Shown: positions 36,894 through 51,124, counted from the first letter of the stretch. The stretch is 64,000 nt of DNA from Hydrangea macrophylla (GCA_033977485.1 CM066989.1:97049887-97113886); one strand, 5' to 3'. Translations and numbers: made by a program. Notes: generated from the sequence alone by a model not told the origin.

Positions 36894-38673
36894 GTATTCT
36901 TTTGAGGATTGGAGTGATGAACCAAGAAGGCTAAAGAGATGGGCTGACATTGGGCTTTATGTAAAACAAATGAGGTTGTATTGATAGCTCCTCTGGCAGG
37001 GTGTCTTAAATTTAATGTAGATGGATCAGTGTGGGGTAAACCAGGTCCAGCGGGGTGTGTGGTGTTGAGGGATGACATAGGTAAGGTAATTGGATTATTT
37101 TATGGTCCCTTGAGAATTAAGGAATCAAATGAGGTAGAAAATTGAAGCAATTCGGCATGCATTGAGGTTGTTTTCAAAAACCAACTGGATGGGGTTGAAA
37201 ATTATTACTCCACAAAAAGTGATTTGTTTCTTATGGCTTGCAATTCTCAATAGAAATCCTTCAAAATGCTTTTTGGTTTAAAGAGGAATTGCTTTAAGTT
37301 TAGTTGATCGTCTTTGTCCATGGTGTGTTTCAATTGAAGAAGAGGGTATCCATTTACTTCTACAGTGTTATTGGGTATGGAATATATGGGGACTTATCTG
37401 AAGATGGTGAAACATTGAGTGGGTAATAGCAAGTAACATGGAAGAGTGGTTCCAACAATGGATTGGAGCTCATTTCTATGGAGAACATATGCAGTGGTAG
37501 AAAGTTGTTGGGTGTGCAGCGGTTTGGACCATCTGGTTAAGCTGTGTTCAGAAAGAAAGTATAGAAGGAAGAAGAAATATTTGAGTTGATAAAAGTAAGA
37601 TCTTTCCATTGGATCAAGGCAATGGATTTTAAATTTGGGTATTCTTTTGAGGATTGGAGTGATGAACCAAGAAAGATAAAGAGATGGGCTGACATTGCGA
37701 CTGTATGTAAAAGAAATGAGGTTGTATGGGTAGTTCCTCTGGTAGGGAGTTTTAAATTTAATGTAGATGGATCTACGTGGGGTAAACTAGGTCCGACGGG
37801 GTGTGGTGGGGTATTGAGGGATGACATGGGTAAGGCAATTGGATTATTTTATGGTCCCTTGGGAATTAAGGAATCAAATGAGGCAGAAATTGAAGTAATT
37901 CGGCATGCATTGAGGTTGTTTTCAAAAACCAACTAGATGGGGTCAAAGGAGGTAATTATAGAATCTGACTCAACTGTTGCTATTGCATGGGTTAATAAGT
38001 GTTCTGATTGGGGGTTTGAATCCAAATTTGTATGGATTTATTTCCTACTGAGTTATTGATGGTAAAGGTTTGCTTGCGGAGATATTTCTGGTGGAGCAAT
38101 ATGGAAGATTTTGGAATTCACAGTCTTGGTGTTTATATCACAGGGTTGGGAACTTTATACATGGAAAATTGGAAATGAATTGACGTTGCCAAAAACGTTC
38201 GAAGCTGGCATGGGTTGATGCTGCTAGTGGCCTTTGGTCTAAACCATTGGGGTTTGATGTTTCTCAACTCAAAAGATTAGGATACTGCCCAAATTATGTT
38301 CGTGTCCCGAGAATTTCTTGTTCTAGCAACTCAAGATGCAGTTTTATTTCTATCAGACCATAAGTGTTTTGCTGCAGAATTCTATGACTGTTGTATTCTG
38401 CTATATTTATGGCTGGTTTTGGTCATTTTCTTTAGATTCGTAGGTAAGACAGATTTCTGAGGTCCTTATAGGGATGTCTGTTTTTTAAGGTGTTGTTACA
38501 ACTTTGTTGATGGTCTGTTTGTGTTTCTGTGTGTCTGGTATTTAACTGGACTTAGTGTGGCCTTTGTAGTCATGCCAAGTTGAGTGTCTTGTCTTGGTCC
38601 TACGGTTCAAAGTTTTCTCTTTGGCCTTGTGCCAAGGTTTTAATAAAAACTCCTTGCTTAGCAAAAAAAAAAA
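36894..38673 (+). pseudogene. 5'-truncated LINE with zinc-binding and RNase H domains
   Basis: The 3' end of a non-LTR retrotransposon in the satellite. Order: a partial RNase H copy (36894 to about 37196); the reverse-transcriptase zinc-binding region (LCPWCVSIEEEGIHLLLQC near 37310); a second, longer RNase H copy (37586-37936; FKFNVDGSTWG, GCGGVLRDDMG, then IIESDSTVAIAWV after a stop); a 3' untranslated part with AATAAA at 38642-38647; and an A-tail at 38663-38673. The first 300 bp of RNase H occur twice, 745 bp apart, in direct orientation. Several stops and a frameshift in the first copy make it dead. Flanks of about 25 bp resemble each other, but the satellite itself is repetitive, so a target duplication cannot be proved. 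Confidence 0.85.
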
Positions 38674-41600
38674 CATAAGATTCATACACAAATTGTTATG
38701 AATCCCCCACAAATTGTTATGATTCCCCCACATTGGTAAAGAATCCCACACATTAGTTATGTATCCCCCACAATTTGGTAACAACCCACGATATCGCATA
38801 ATAATCCCCCGCAAATTGCTAAGGATCCTCCACATTTGGTTATGAGTTCCCACAGTTTGATAAGGATCGCTCACATTCTTATGCCATGTGGAAGCTTCAT
38901 ACGAAACTGTGGGGAAGTCTTATGGGATATGGGGAATTCTTAACAAACTATGCGGGATCCTTAACAAACTCTGTGTGTGTGGGGGGGGGTGATCCTTAAG
39001 AAACTATAGGGGATTATTAACCAATGTGGGAGATTATTAACAAATATGGGAAATAATGAATAAATGTGCAATATGGGAGATGACTACTATTGTACGGGAT
39101 TTTAGACAAATGTGATGGATTCTTAACAAATTGTTAAGAATCCTCCACATTGTTTAAGAATCCCACGTGTTGTATGAGAATCCTCCACAAATTGTTATGA
39201 ATCCCCAATATTGGTTAAGAATCCTCATAGTTTGTTAAAAGTTCCCCACAATGGTTAAGCCCCCCACAGTTTGTTAAAAATCCCCCGTATTGAATGAGAA
39301 TGCTCCACAAATTGTTATGAATCCCCCACAGTTTATTAAGAATCCCCCACAAATTGTTATGAATCCCCCACATTAGTAAAAAAAGTCCCTACAGTTTGTT
39401 TAAAATCTCCCACATTGGTTTAGAATCCCCCATATTGCATATGATTTTTCTACAATTTGTTATGAATCCCCCATAGTTCAAAATTCCCCACAAATTGTTT
39501 TGAATCTCCCATATCGGTAAAGAACCCCTAACATTGGTTGTGAATCCACCACAATTTGTTAACAATCCACAATATCGCATAAGAATCCCCACAAATTGTT
39601 AAGGATCTCCCACAGTTGATTAAGAATTCCCCACAAATTGTTGAGAATCCCCCACAGTTTGTTAAGGATCCCTCACATTCTTATGCCATATGGAAGATTC
39701 ATACAAAACTATAGGGGATTCTTATTGGATGTGAGGAATTCTTAACACACTTTGAGGGAGGGGGGGATCCTTAACAAACTGTGGGGGATTCTTAAACAAT
39801 GTAGGGATTATTAAAAAATACAGGGAATAATTAACAAATGTGCAATATGAGAGATGACAACTATTGTAGGGGTTTTTGGAGAAATGTAATGGATTCTTAA
39901 CAAATTGTTAAGAATCAATCCTCCACATTGGTTAAGAATCCCCTGTATTGCATAAGAATCCTACACAAATTGCTATGAATACCCCCATATTAGTAAAGAA
40001 TCCCCCACAGTTTTTTAAGAATCTCCTACATTGGTAAAGAATTAACCACAGTTTGTTAAGAATCCACCACATCGGTTAAGAATCCCCTGTATTGCATAAG
40101 AATCCTCCACAAATTGTTATGAAACCCCCATATTGGTTAATAATCCCCCACAGTTTGTTAAGAATCCCTCAAATTCTTATAAATCCCCACATTGGTAAAG
40201 AATCCCCCATAGTTTGTTAAAAATACCCCACAATGGATAAGAATTATGGATTCTAAACAATCCTCCACATTGGTTTAGAATCCCCAATATTGCACATGAT
40301 TCCTCCACAAATTGTTATGAATATTTCACAGTTTGTTAATAATCCCCCACAAATTGTTATGAATCCCTCACTATGGTAAAGAATCCCATACATTGGTTAT
40401 GAATCCCCCACAATTTGTTAACAATCCAAGATATCGCATAATAATCACTCACAAATTGTTAAGGATCTCCCACAGTTGGTTAAGAATTCCCCACAAATTG
40501 TTATGAATCCCCCACAGTTTGTTAAGCATCCCTCACATTCTTATGCCATATAGAAGATTCATACGAAACTATGGAGGATTCTTAAGGGATATAGGGGATT
40601 CTTAACAAACTGTGGAGGATCCTTAACAAACTGGGGGTGGGGATCCATAACAAACTGGGGGGAGGGGGGATCCTTAACAAACAGTAGGAGATTCTGAACC
40701 AATGTAGGAGATTATTAACAAATATGGGGAATAATGAACAAATGTGCAACATGGGAGATGACAAATATCGTACGAGATTTTAGACAAATGTGAAGGATTA
40801 ATAACAAATTGTTAAGAATCCTCCACATTGGTTAAGAATCCCCTGTATTGCATGAGAATCCTCCACAAATTGTTATGAATATCCCACATTTGTTAACAAT
40901 CCCCCACAGTTTGTTAAGAATCCCCCACAAATTGTTATGAATCCCCCACATTGGTAAAAAAATTCCCTACAGTTTGTTAAAAATTCCCCACATTGGTTAA
41001 GAATCCCCCCATATTGCATAAGGTTACTCCACAATTTGTTTTTAATCCCCCACAGTTAAGAATGCCCCACATTGGTAAAGAACCCCAAACATTAGTTGTG
41101 AATCCCCCACAATTTGTTAACAATCCACGTTATCGCATAAGAATCCCCACAAATTGTTGAGGATCTCTCACAATAAAAAGTAGGGGATCCTTAACAAACA
41201 GTAGGGGATTCTTAACCAATGTAGGTGATTATTAACAAACATGGGGAATAATGAACAAATGTGCAATTTGGGAGATGACAAATATCGTACGGTATTTTAG
41301 ACAATTGTGATGGATTATTAAAAAATTGTTAAGAATCCCCCACATTGGTTATGAATCCACTACAGTTTGTTAAGAATCCCAAATTGTTATGAATTCCCAA
41401 CATTGGTAAAGAATCCCCCACTGTGTGTTAAGAATCCCCACATTGGTCAAGAATTATGGATTCTTAACAATCTTCCACATTGGTTAAGAATCCCCCATAT
41501 TGCATAACATTCCTCCACAAATTGTTATGTATCCCCCATAGTTTGTTAAGAATCCCCCACAAATTGTTGTGAATCCCACACATTGGTTATGAATCACCAT

Positions 41601-44600
41601 AGTTTGTTAACAATCCATGATATCGCAAAAGAATCCCCCACAAATTGTTATGGATCTCCTATAGTTAGTTAAGAATTCCCCACAAATTATTATGAATCCC
41701 CCACAATTTGTTAGGGATCCCTCACATCCTTATACTATAATGCTATATGGAAGATTCATAACAAACTGCGGGGATTCTTATGGAATATGTCGGATACTTA
41801 ACAAACTATGGAGGATCCTTAAAAAATTGTAGGGGGAGGGGGATCCCTAGCAAATTGTAGGGGATTCTTAACAAATGTGGGGGATTATTCACAAATATAC
41901 GGAATAATGAACAAATGTGCAATATGAGAGATAACAACTATTGTACGGTTAACAAATTGTTAAGAGTCCTCCACATTGGTTAAGAATCCTCCGTATTGCT
42001 GAAGAATCGTCCACAAAATATTATAAATTCCTCCACATTGGTTAAGAATCCCCCACAGTTTGTTAAGAATCCCCTACATTGGTAAAGAATCCCCCACTGT
42101 TTATTAAGAATCCCCCACCTTTGTAAAGAATTCTCTGTATTTCATAATAATCCTCCACAAGTTATTATGAATCCCCCACATTGGTTAAGAATCCCTCATA
42201 GTTTATTAAGAATCCCCCACAAATTAATTGTTATGAATCCCCCACATTGGTAAAAAAATCCTTCACAGTTTTTTTAAAAATGCCTCACATTGGTTAAGAA
42301 TTATGGATTCTTAACAATCCTCCACATTAGTTAAGAATCCCCCATATTGCATAAGATTCATCCACAAATTATTCTGAATCCTCCACAGTTTGTTAAGAAT
42401 CCCCCCAAATTATCATGAGTCTCCCACATTGGTAAGGAATTCCACACATTAGTTATGAATCCCCCATAATTTGTTAACAATCCGCGATATATATAGCACA
42501 ATAATCCCTACAACTTGTTAAGTATCTCCCATATTTGGTTAAGAATGACCCACAAATTCTTATGAATCCCCACAGTATGTTAAGGACACCTCACATTCTT
42601 ATGTAATATGGAAGATTCATACGAAACTATGGAGAATTCTTATGGGATATTTAACAAACTGTGGGGGATTCTTATCAAACTGTGGAGGATCCTTAACAAA
42701 CTGTGGGGGGGGGGGTGGATTTCCTTAAGAAACTGTAGGGGATTCTTAACCAATGTGGTGGATTATTAACAAATATGAGGATTACTAAACAAATGTGCAA
42801 TATAGGAGATGACAACTATTCTAGGCGATTTTAGATAAATATGATGGGATCTTAACAAATTTTTAAGAATCCTCCACATTGGTTAAGAATCCCCCGTATT
42901 GCATGAGAATCCTCTACAAATTGCTATGAATCCCCTACATTGGTTAAGAATCCCCCTATAGTTAGTTAAGAATCCCCCACATTGCTTTAGAATACCCCGT
43001 ATTGCATGAGAATCCTCCACAAATTGTTATGAATCTCCCAGATTGGTTAAGAATCCCCCACGGTTTGTTAAGAATCCCCCATATTGGTTTACAATCCCCC
43101 GTATTGCATGAGTATCCTCCACAAATTGTTGTGAATCCCCCACATTGGTTAAGAATCCCTAGAGTTTGTTAAGAATCTCTCACAAATTGTTATGAATCCC
43201 CCACATTGGTAAAGAATCACCCGCAGTTTGTTAAAAGTCCCCCACATTGGTTAAGAATTATGGATTCTTAACAATCCTCCGCATTGGTTAAGAATCCCCC
43301 GTATTGCATAAGAATCCTCCACAAAATGTTATGAATCCCCTCACATTCGTTAAGAATCCCCCACAGTTCGTTAAGAATCTCTCACAAATTGTTATGAATC
43401 CCCCACATTGGTAAAGAATCACCCGCAGTTTGTTAAAAGTCCCCCACATTGGTTAAGAATTATGGATTCTTAACAATCCTCCGCATTGGTTAAGAATCCC
43501 CCGTATTGCATAAGAATCCTCCACAAAATGTTATGAATCCCCTCACATTCGTTAAGAATCCCCCACAGTTCGTTAAGAATCCCCTATATACGTAAAGAAT
43601 CCCCCACAGTTTGTTAAGAATCCCACACATTGGTTAAGAATCCCCCACAAATTATTATGAATCCTCTACATTGGTAAAGAATCTCCCACAGTTTGTTAAA
43701 AATCTGCCATATTATTTAAGAATTATGGATTCCTGACAATTCTCCACATTGGTTAAGAATCCCCCATATTGCATAAGTTTCATTCACAAATTGTTATAAA
43801 TCCCCCATAGTTTATTAAGAATCCCCGACAAATTGTTAAGAATCCCCCACAAATAGTTATGAATCTCCCATAGTTGGTTATGAATTCCCTACAAATTTTT
43901 ATGAATCCCCCACAGTATGTTATGGATCCCTCGTATTCTTATTCTATATGGAAGATTCATACCAAACTGTGATGGATTCTTATGGGATATAAGGGATTTA
44001 AAACAAACTTGGGGGGGGGGGATCCGTAACAAACAGTAGGGGATTCTTAACCAATGTGGGGGATTATTAGCAATTGTGGGGAGTAAAGAACAAATGTGTA
44101 ATATGGAAGATGGCAACTATTGTACGGGATTTTAGACAAATGTGATGGATTATTAACAAATTTTTAATAATCCTCCACATTGGTTACGAATCCCACGTAT
44201 TGCATGAGAATCCTCCACACATTATTATGAATCCCCCATATTGGTTAAGAATCCCCTACAGTTTGTGAAGAATCCCAAATTATTTTTAATCTCCCTCATA
44301 GGTAAAGAATTCCCTACAGTTTGTTAAAAATACCCCACATTGGTTAAGAATTATGGATTCTTAACAATCCTCCACGTTGGTTAAGAATCCCCTATATTGC
44401 ACAAGATTTCTCCACAAATTGTTATGAATCCTGCATAGTTTGTTAAGAATCCTATAGAAATTATTATGAATCCCCCTCAGTTTGTTAAGAATCTCCCACA
44501 AATTTTTATGAATCCCACATATTGGTTATGAATTTCTCATAATTTGTTAACAATCCCCGATATCGCATAAGAATCCCCCACAAATTGTTAAGGATCTCCT

Positions 44601-45038
44601 ATAGTTGATTAAGAATTCCCCACATAGTGTTATAAATCCCCCACAGTTTTTTAAGGATCCCTCACATTTTTATGCTATAATGCGATATGGAAGATTCATA
44701 ACAAACTGTGAAGGATTTTTATGGGATATGAGGAATGTTTAACGAACTGTGGGGGATCCTTAAAAAACTGTGGGGAGGGGGATCCATAACAAACTGTAGG
44801 AGATTCTAAACAAATGTGGGAAATATTAACGAATATGGGGAATAATGAACAAATGTGTAATATGGGAGATAACAACTATTGTACGGGATTTTAGACAAAT
44901 GTGATGGATTCTTAACAAATTGTTTAGAATCCTCCCCATTGATTAAGAAACCCCCGTATTGCATAAGAATCCTCCACAAATTGTTATGAATCCCCTCATA
45001 TTCGTTAAGAATCCCCCATAGTTTGACAAGAATCCCCT
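38674..45038. repeat. Satellite array, block 3
   Basis: Same monomer and higher-order layout as the other blocks. Unit landmarks lie near 38875, 39675, 40530, 41725, 42595, 43935 and 44665; units of about 1.2 and 1.3 kb here contain extra monomers or local duplications. CCCCT at 45034-45038 is the target duplication of the solo LTR. No gene. Confidence 0.93.
43179..43582. repeat. Exact 202-bp tandem duplication inside the satellite
   Basis: 43179-43380 and 43381-43582 appear identical at every base but the last by eye, while neighbouring units differ by several percent. It spans about ten monomers, including the 'gaattatggattcttaac' switch segment. This suggests a recent unequal exchange, or a duplication made by the assembler. 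Confidence 0.85.
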
Positions 45039-48000
45039 TGTAGACACCCCATTTTGTCGGCTATCAGATTTAGGAGACCCATAGCTTGGTGGTTGCCAAT
45101 GATCGTAAAAGACTCAAAAGGACTCTTGGAAGTCAGCTCTATCTCTCAGAATGACCAAAATGCCCCTGAAAGCCCGAAAACTCTCAGATTTGGCCCCAAA
45201 GTTCTGGAAACATGCTACGTCATAAGAAAACTGATAAAATGAGTTTTTAAGAAAAATTGGATGAAATCGTCAGCTCCTAGAGACCCCTGGAAAGTCCCCA
45301 TTGACCGGTTTGACCAAGGCTTGACCAGGTTTGACTAAAGTTTGACCAAGTTTGACCGAAATTGTCTGAATTTGCCAGAATCATTCTAGATCATGAGAAA
45401 AGTATTAAAATGAGTTCTAAAAGAAAATCGAGCGAAAACGTCCGCTCCTGGGAACTCCCGGAGATTTCCAAAACTTCCCGGGAATCTCAGGTTTGACCAG
45501 TTTGACCAAAATTTGACTTTAGAACTGGAGCACCGTACCATTTTTCAAACATTTTTCATGGATACTAGAGGTCAATAGCTTTCCAACGATATATCGCACA
45601 TAATTTTTGGATTTAAAACGAATTTATTATGAATTTCCAAAGGCAAAAAAGGCGATAAAAATCGGATTTTATCGCAAATACCGCAAAACTTTTCAAAGTA
45701 ACCTATCCCCGAACTATTTGTTATGGAAAGTAGACTTCATTACCTTTCCAACGGTATATCACAACCTCAATTTGGAGTTCGTATGCATTTTCTGTGAATT
45801 TCGAACGAAATAGGGCCTTTTCGCGAATACCGGAACCTCAGGGGGCCTAAACAGCATTATCTGGACGAAGGAGGAGCAGTGCCGCCGCGGCACTGGCCCA
45901 CTGCCGCCGTGGCACTCCCCTCCAGAACAGTGTATTTTTGTAATTTTTCTTGGGGGTTCATTTTGATTAATTAAAAACCAAAACGATGTAGTTTTATGAT
46001 TTCAGATGTTTGGTACCAATAGGAACACTTTCTAAATCCCAAAACCACCCCAAATTGGCCTATTTAAACCCCCCCATTGCTCTTCATTTTAGGGGGGCCA
46101 AGTGCAAAAGCTTGAAAAGTTGTAGAGTAGAAGAGAGATAGAGATAGGTTTAGAAGAGAGAAAAGGAGCTTCCTCCTACTATTTTGCTATAGAAAGTGAG
46201 TTTTAATTTTGTGTTCTTCCATTACCTCTCTTATACTTCACATTCCAAACACCCCCAATCACCATTCTTGAGTATTCTTGAGTTAAGAAGCTACTTCCAT
46301 GTCCAAATGTCAAAATCTATTAGTGAAACACCAAGCTACAAGTCCAAAATCATATTAATTATCATCTATTGATTGTATTTACTTGCTTGTTCATATTATG
46401 TTCATCTCTTCTTAATCTCATTTCTTTTTATTTTCTTTATTTACTTACTAGTTCATCATCATCTAGATGATGATATGAAGTTTGAGGTGAGTGAATCCTT
46501 ATGGATAGTAGCTCTTGACCTCAAAAACATGTTTGATAGATGATGATTATAACTTCAATACCTCCAAGGTATCCTTGAAGTTATGTTCAAATAAAAATAA
46601 ATCTCTCCAACAATCTTGGAGGTTCTTGATGATGAGTTTGATGTTGACATCTTAGATGGCTATAATCTTTATTGAGTATTGAAAATACATTTTCAAAACC
46701 TCTATTTCAAAACCCTCCTCAATCCCTCTCATTTTGATTTCAAGAAACAAAACCTTGTTTTCTTCAAAATCTTCAAAACAGTGAGTCAAAACAGTGAGTG
46801 AGCTGAGTTCAAAGATTTCTCTAGAACTCAATACTCAATGTATGGATGAAAGGCCACTGGGAAAATCTTCCTAACTCATTATAGAGCACCCATGATTTTT
46901 GGTTTGACTTGGAAGTACTTGAAAATGGTCCATTTGGACCCAAACATTCCTTCCAAACATTCTGCCTCTGCTGTCACAGCAGCCTATCTAACTTCCAACT
47001 TCTTTTTCAGAAACCTTTTCCAAAAGGGTGGTCCCAACTTATTTTTTCCTTAAACTTCAATGTCTTAGGGAACTTTCTATATATAATGGGCCCCAAGATC
47101 ATTTGTTTTCATTTTCTAAGATTTTTTAACATTTCAGTCGATAGTACGGACTCTGTTTCTGATTGACCTTCATTGTTTATATAATTTCTCTCAATCTGTG
47201 ATAGTTATTAAAGATTGTTTTTTTGGGTTGTATTCTAGACACAATAATTAAGATCTCCATAAACAATCATGCACTGAAAACATTCCTAACCCCTCTTTTC
47301 CATTTTCACAAGATCATGTTACTGTTCTGTCCACTATTCACAGCAAGCACATTTTAACTTTCATTCTTTGATTTGATGCTTATATGCATTCCAAATTAGT
47401 TCATATCTTAGGAAGTAGTTTATACTACATTCGTACATAGCCCATATTGATTTCATTCATTCATTCATACACATTCTAGACCTCTAAGTCATTCTAGGAA
47501 TCCATGAACACAAAGCACACTACAACCTTAGCACATTCTAGATACATACACTACATCTATGCAAAGATTTGGGGCTTTTGTGACTCCTAATCTAAGAAGG
47601 TTATAAGGAATGGACTTGATCATATGTTCATGTTTCCCTCGATCTAGTCCTCCTTTCTCATTCGTCCCAGGGATTGAGAAATCTTCTTTCCTCAAAGATT
47701 AACATGCATCATACTAGCTTGCTAAGCATATTTTGATTTTTTTGATTATTTGCTTCAAGAACAATTCATGTCCCCCTTTTTAGATTAGGAAGTCTTGATT
47801 ATTTGATATATGATTAGACGATTTTTCCTAGGTTTATTTGTGTGATCTTTCACTTTGCATTGTGTGATACTCGGCTTAGATCTGATGAATGATATCTTAT
47901 CTTTAGATCTTCCATTTCAAGTTTCTTATGTGATGTAATATACTATCATAGTATTAATTGTCGAACCATACATAGTATAAGATGATTATTTGGATGCTAA

Positions 48001-48262
48001 TTGAGGCCCGTCGAAAGACGGGGCGAGTTGAGGGTGTTTTAGTCACGACAAAGGCTCCTTCCTCTCTCGTACCAAAACCCCGAACCAAGGTTATGAAGGG
48101 CCGGTGCCCTTTATCCATTTTGGGTGCGTCAAAATTAGGTTTCTTGGTTCCTTAAAGACCAAGTGGCGACTCTGTATCTGTTTTCAACAGACCATTTTCT
48201 TTTCTTTCAATTTCAAACAAGTTTCAAAACAAACAAAAGAGGTGGAATTTTGCATGTCCACA
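45039..48262 (+). mobile_element. Solo LTR of the gag-only element family
   Basis: 3,224 bp, starting TGTAGACA and ending TGTCCACA, with CCCCT on both sides (45034-45038 and 48263-48267). It matches the reverse complement of 14287-17384 throughout but is clearly diverged, with small indels. It retains the TATA-like TATTTAAA (46061-46068), the GC-rich GCCGCGG cluster near 45882-45915, and the primer-site echo TGGCGACTCTG at 48164-48174. No internal sequence remains, so it arose by LTR-LTR recombination. The short ORFs in it are not genes. Confidence 0.93.
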
Positions 48263-50294
48263 CCCCTACATAGGTAAAGAATCCCTTACAGTTTGTTAAG
48301 AATCCTCCACATTGGTTAAGAATTCCCTGTATTGCATGAGAATCCTCCACAAATTGTTATGAATCCTACACATTGGTAAAGAATTCCCCACAATTTGTTA
48401 AAAATTGGCCACATTATTTAAGAATTATGGATTCTTGACAATCCTCCACATTGGTTAAGAATCCCCCTTATTGCATAAGATTCATTCATAAATTGTTGTG
48501 AATCCCCCACATTTTGTTAAGAATCCCCCACAAATTGTTATGATTCCCTCACATTGGTAATGAATCCCACACATTAGTTATGAATCTCCCACAATTTGGT
48601 AACAATACACGATATTTCATAATAATCCTCCACAAATTGTTAAGAATCTCCCACATTTGGTTAAGAATTCCCCACAAATTATTATGAATCCCGCACAGTT
48701 TGTTAAGGATCCCTCACATTCTTATGCTATGTGAAGATTCATACACAACTGTGGAGAATTCTTATGGGATTTGGGGATTCTTAACAAACCGTGCGAGATC
48801 CTTAACAAACTATGGGGGGGGGGGAGGGCAGGGATCCTTAACAAACTGTAGGGGATATTTAACCAATGTAGGGGATTATTAACAAAAATGGGAATAATGA
48901 ACAAATATGCAATATGGAAGAAGACAACTGTTGTACAGAATTTTAGATAAATGTGATAGATTCTTAACAAATTGTTAAAAATCCTCCACATTGTTTATGA
49001 ATCCACTGTATTGCATGAGAATGCTTCACAAATTGATATGAATCCTCTTCATTGGCTAAGAATCCTCCAAAGTTTGTTAAGAATTTCTCACATTGGTTAA
49101 GAATCCCCTGTATTGCTTGAGAATCCTCCACAAATTGCTATGAATTCCCCCACATTGGTAAAGAATCCCCCTCAATTTGTTTAAAATCCCCCACAAATTG
49201 TTATTAATCCCCCACATAGGTAAAGAAATCCCCTCAGTTTGTTACAAAACACCACATTGGTTAAGAATCCCCCATATTGCATGAGATTCTTCCACAATTT
49301 ATAATGAATGCCCCACAGTTAAGAATCCCCCATAGTTTGTTAAGAATCCCCCATAAATTGTTATGAATCCCCCACATTGGTAAAAACTCCAAGCATTGAT
49401 TGTAAATTCCCCACAATATGTTAAAAATTCACAATATCGCATAAGAATCCCCCACAAATTGTCGAGGATCTCACACAGTTGGTTCAGAATTCCTCACAAA
49501 TTGTTATTAATCCCCCACAGTTTTCTAATAATCCCTCACATTGTTATAAACAATGTTATATTGAAGATTCATAAAAAACTGTGGGGGATTCTTATCGGAT
49601 ATGAGTAATTCTTAACAAACTATGGGGGGGGGGGGGGATCCTTAACAAACTGTGGGGGATTCTTAACCAATGTGGGGATTATTAAAAAATACAGGGAATA
49701 ATGAACAAATGTGCAATATGAGAGATGACATCTATTGTAGGGGATTTTAGACAAATGTGATGGACTCTTAACAAATTGTTAAGAATCCTCCACATTGGTT
49801 AAGAATACCCGTATTGCATAAGAATCCTACACAAATTGTTATGAATACCCCCACATTGGTAAAGAATCCCAACATTGGTAAAGTGTTTCCCACAATTTAT
49901 TAAGAATCCCCCATATTGGTTAAGAATCCCCCGTATTGCATTAGAATCCTCCACAAATTGTTAAGAATCCCCCCCCCCCCCCCCCCCCCCCCCCCTCCTC
50001 CAGTTTGTTAAAATCCCACAAATTCTTATGAATTCCCCACATTGGTAAAGAATCCCCTATAGTTTGTTAAAAATCCCCCACATTGGTTAAGTATCATGGA
50101 TTATAAACAATCCTCCATATTGGTTAAGAATCCCCAATATTGCATATGATTCCTCCACAAATTGTCATGAATCTCTCACAATTTGTTAATAATCCCCCAC
50201 AAATTATTATGAATCCCTCACATTTGGTAAAGAATCCCATACATTGGTTATGAATCCCCCATAATTTGTTAACAATCCAAGATATCGCATAATA
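48263..50294. repeat. Satellite array, block 4
   Basis: Resumes the array in phase after the solo LTR (landmarks near 48715 and 49530) and runs into the gap. A run of 27 C at 49969-49995 is in a forward segment, the counterpart of the G-runs in reversed segments. Confidence 0.92.
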
Positions 50295-50794
50295 NNNNNN
50301 NNNNNNNNNNNNNNNNNNNNNNNNNNNNNNNNNNNNNNNNNNNNNNNNNNNNNNNNNNNNNNNNNNNNNNNNNNNNNNNNNNNNNNNNNNNNNNNNNNNN
50401 NNNNNNNNNNNNNNNNNNNNNNNNNNNNNNNNNNNNNNNNNNNNNNNNNNNNNNNNNNNNNNNNNNNNNNNNNNNNNNNNNNNNNNNNNNNNNNNNNNNN
50501 NNNNNNNNNNNNNNNNNNNNNNNNNNNNNNNNNNNNNNNNNNNNNNNNNNNNNNNNNNNNNNNNNNNNNNNNNNNNNNNNNNNNNNNNNNNNNNNNNNNN
50601 NNNNNNNNNNNNNNNNNNNNNNNNNNNNNNNNNNNNNNNNNNNNNNNNNNNNNNNNNNNNNNNNNNNNNNNNNNNNNNNNNNNNNNNNNNNNNNNNNNNN
50701 NNNNNNNNNNNNNNNNNNNNNNNNNNNNNNNNNNNNNNNNNNNNNNNNNNNNNNNNNNNNNNNNNNNNNNNNNNNNNNNNNNNNNNNNNNNNNN
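50295..50794. other. Assembly gap of 500 N
   Basis: Exactly 500 unknown bases, a size commonly used as a fixed filler for a gap of unknown length. The left side is satellite and the right side is intron or flank of the SRO gene, so adjacency of the two is not shown by sequence. Confidence 0.99.
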
Positions 50795-50872
50795 ATGTTG
50801 TTGCATCTGGCATGTCTGTGCCGTTATTAATATCTATCTGTGGATTATAGAACTCATATATGATATCTTTTA

Positions 50873-51124
50873 CTCCCTTTGTCCCTTTTTTTTGAGTCCT
50901 ATATTCCATTTTGGGATGTCCCAAAATTAGTGTCAATTTTCCTAAATTGTCATACAATTTTTACTTACTTTCCAAAACTACCCTTCCTTGAAATCTACAC
51001 CAAGACAAAACTAAAAAAGTTATTGTAATGATTAGGGGCAATTGTGGAAAGTGGGTGTAGATTCTTTTTGTCCCCTTCAAAAGTTGAGTTCCCAAATGTG
51101 GACTCAAAAAAAGGACGGAGGGAG
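50873..51124. mobile_element. Stowaway-type MITE (Tc1/mariner)
   Basis: A 252-bp element with terminal inverted repeats CTCCCTTTGTCCC and GGACGGAGGGAG, flanked by TA at 50871-50872 and 51125-51126. The TIR and the TA target are diagnostic of Stowaway. The internal region is AT-rich with no ORF, so it would be moved by a mariner-like transposase in trans. Confidence 0.88.

Noticed and set aside
50124..50957. Long ORF across the gap
   Set aside because: Most of its length is N; real parts are satellite and MITE sequence.
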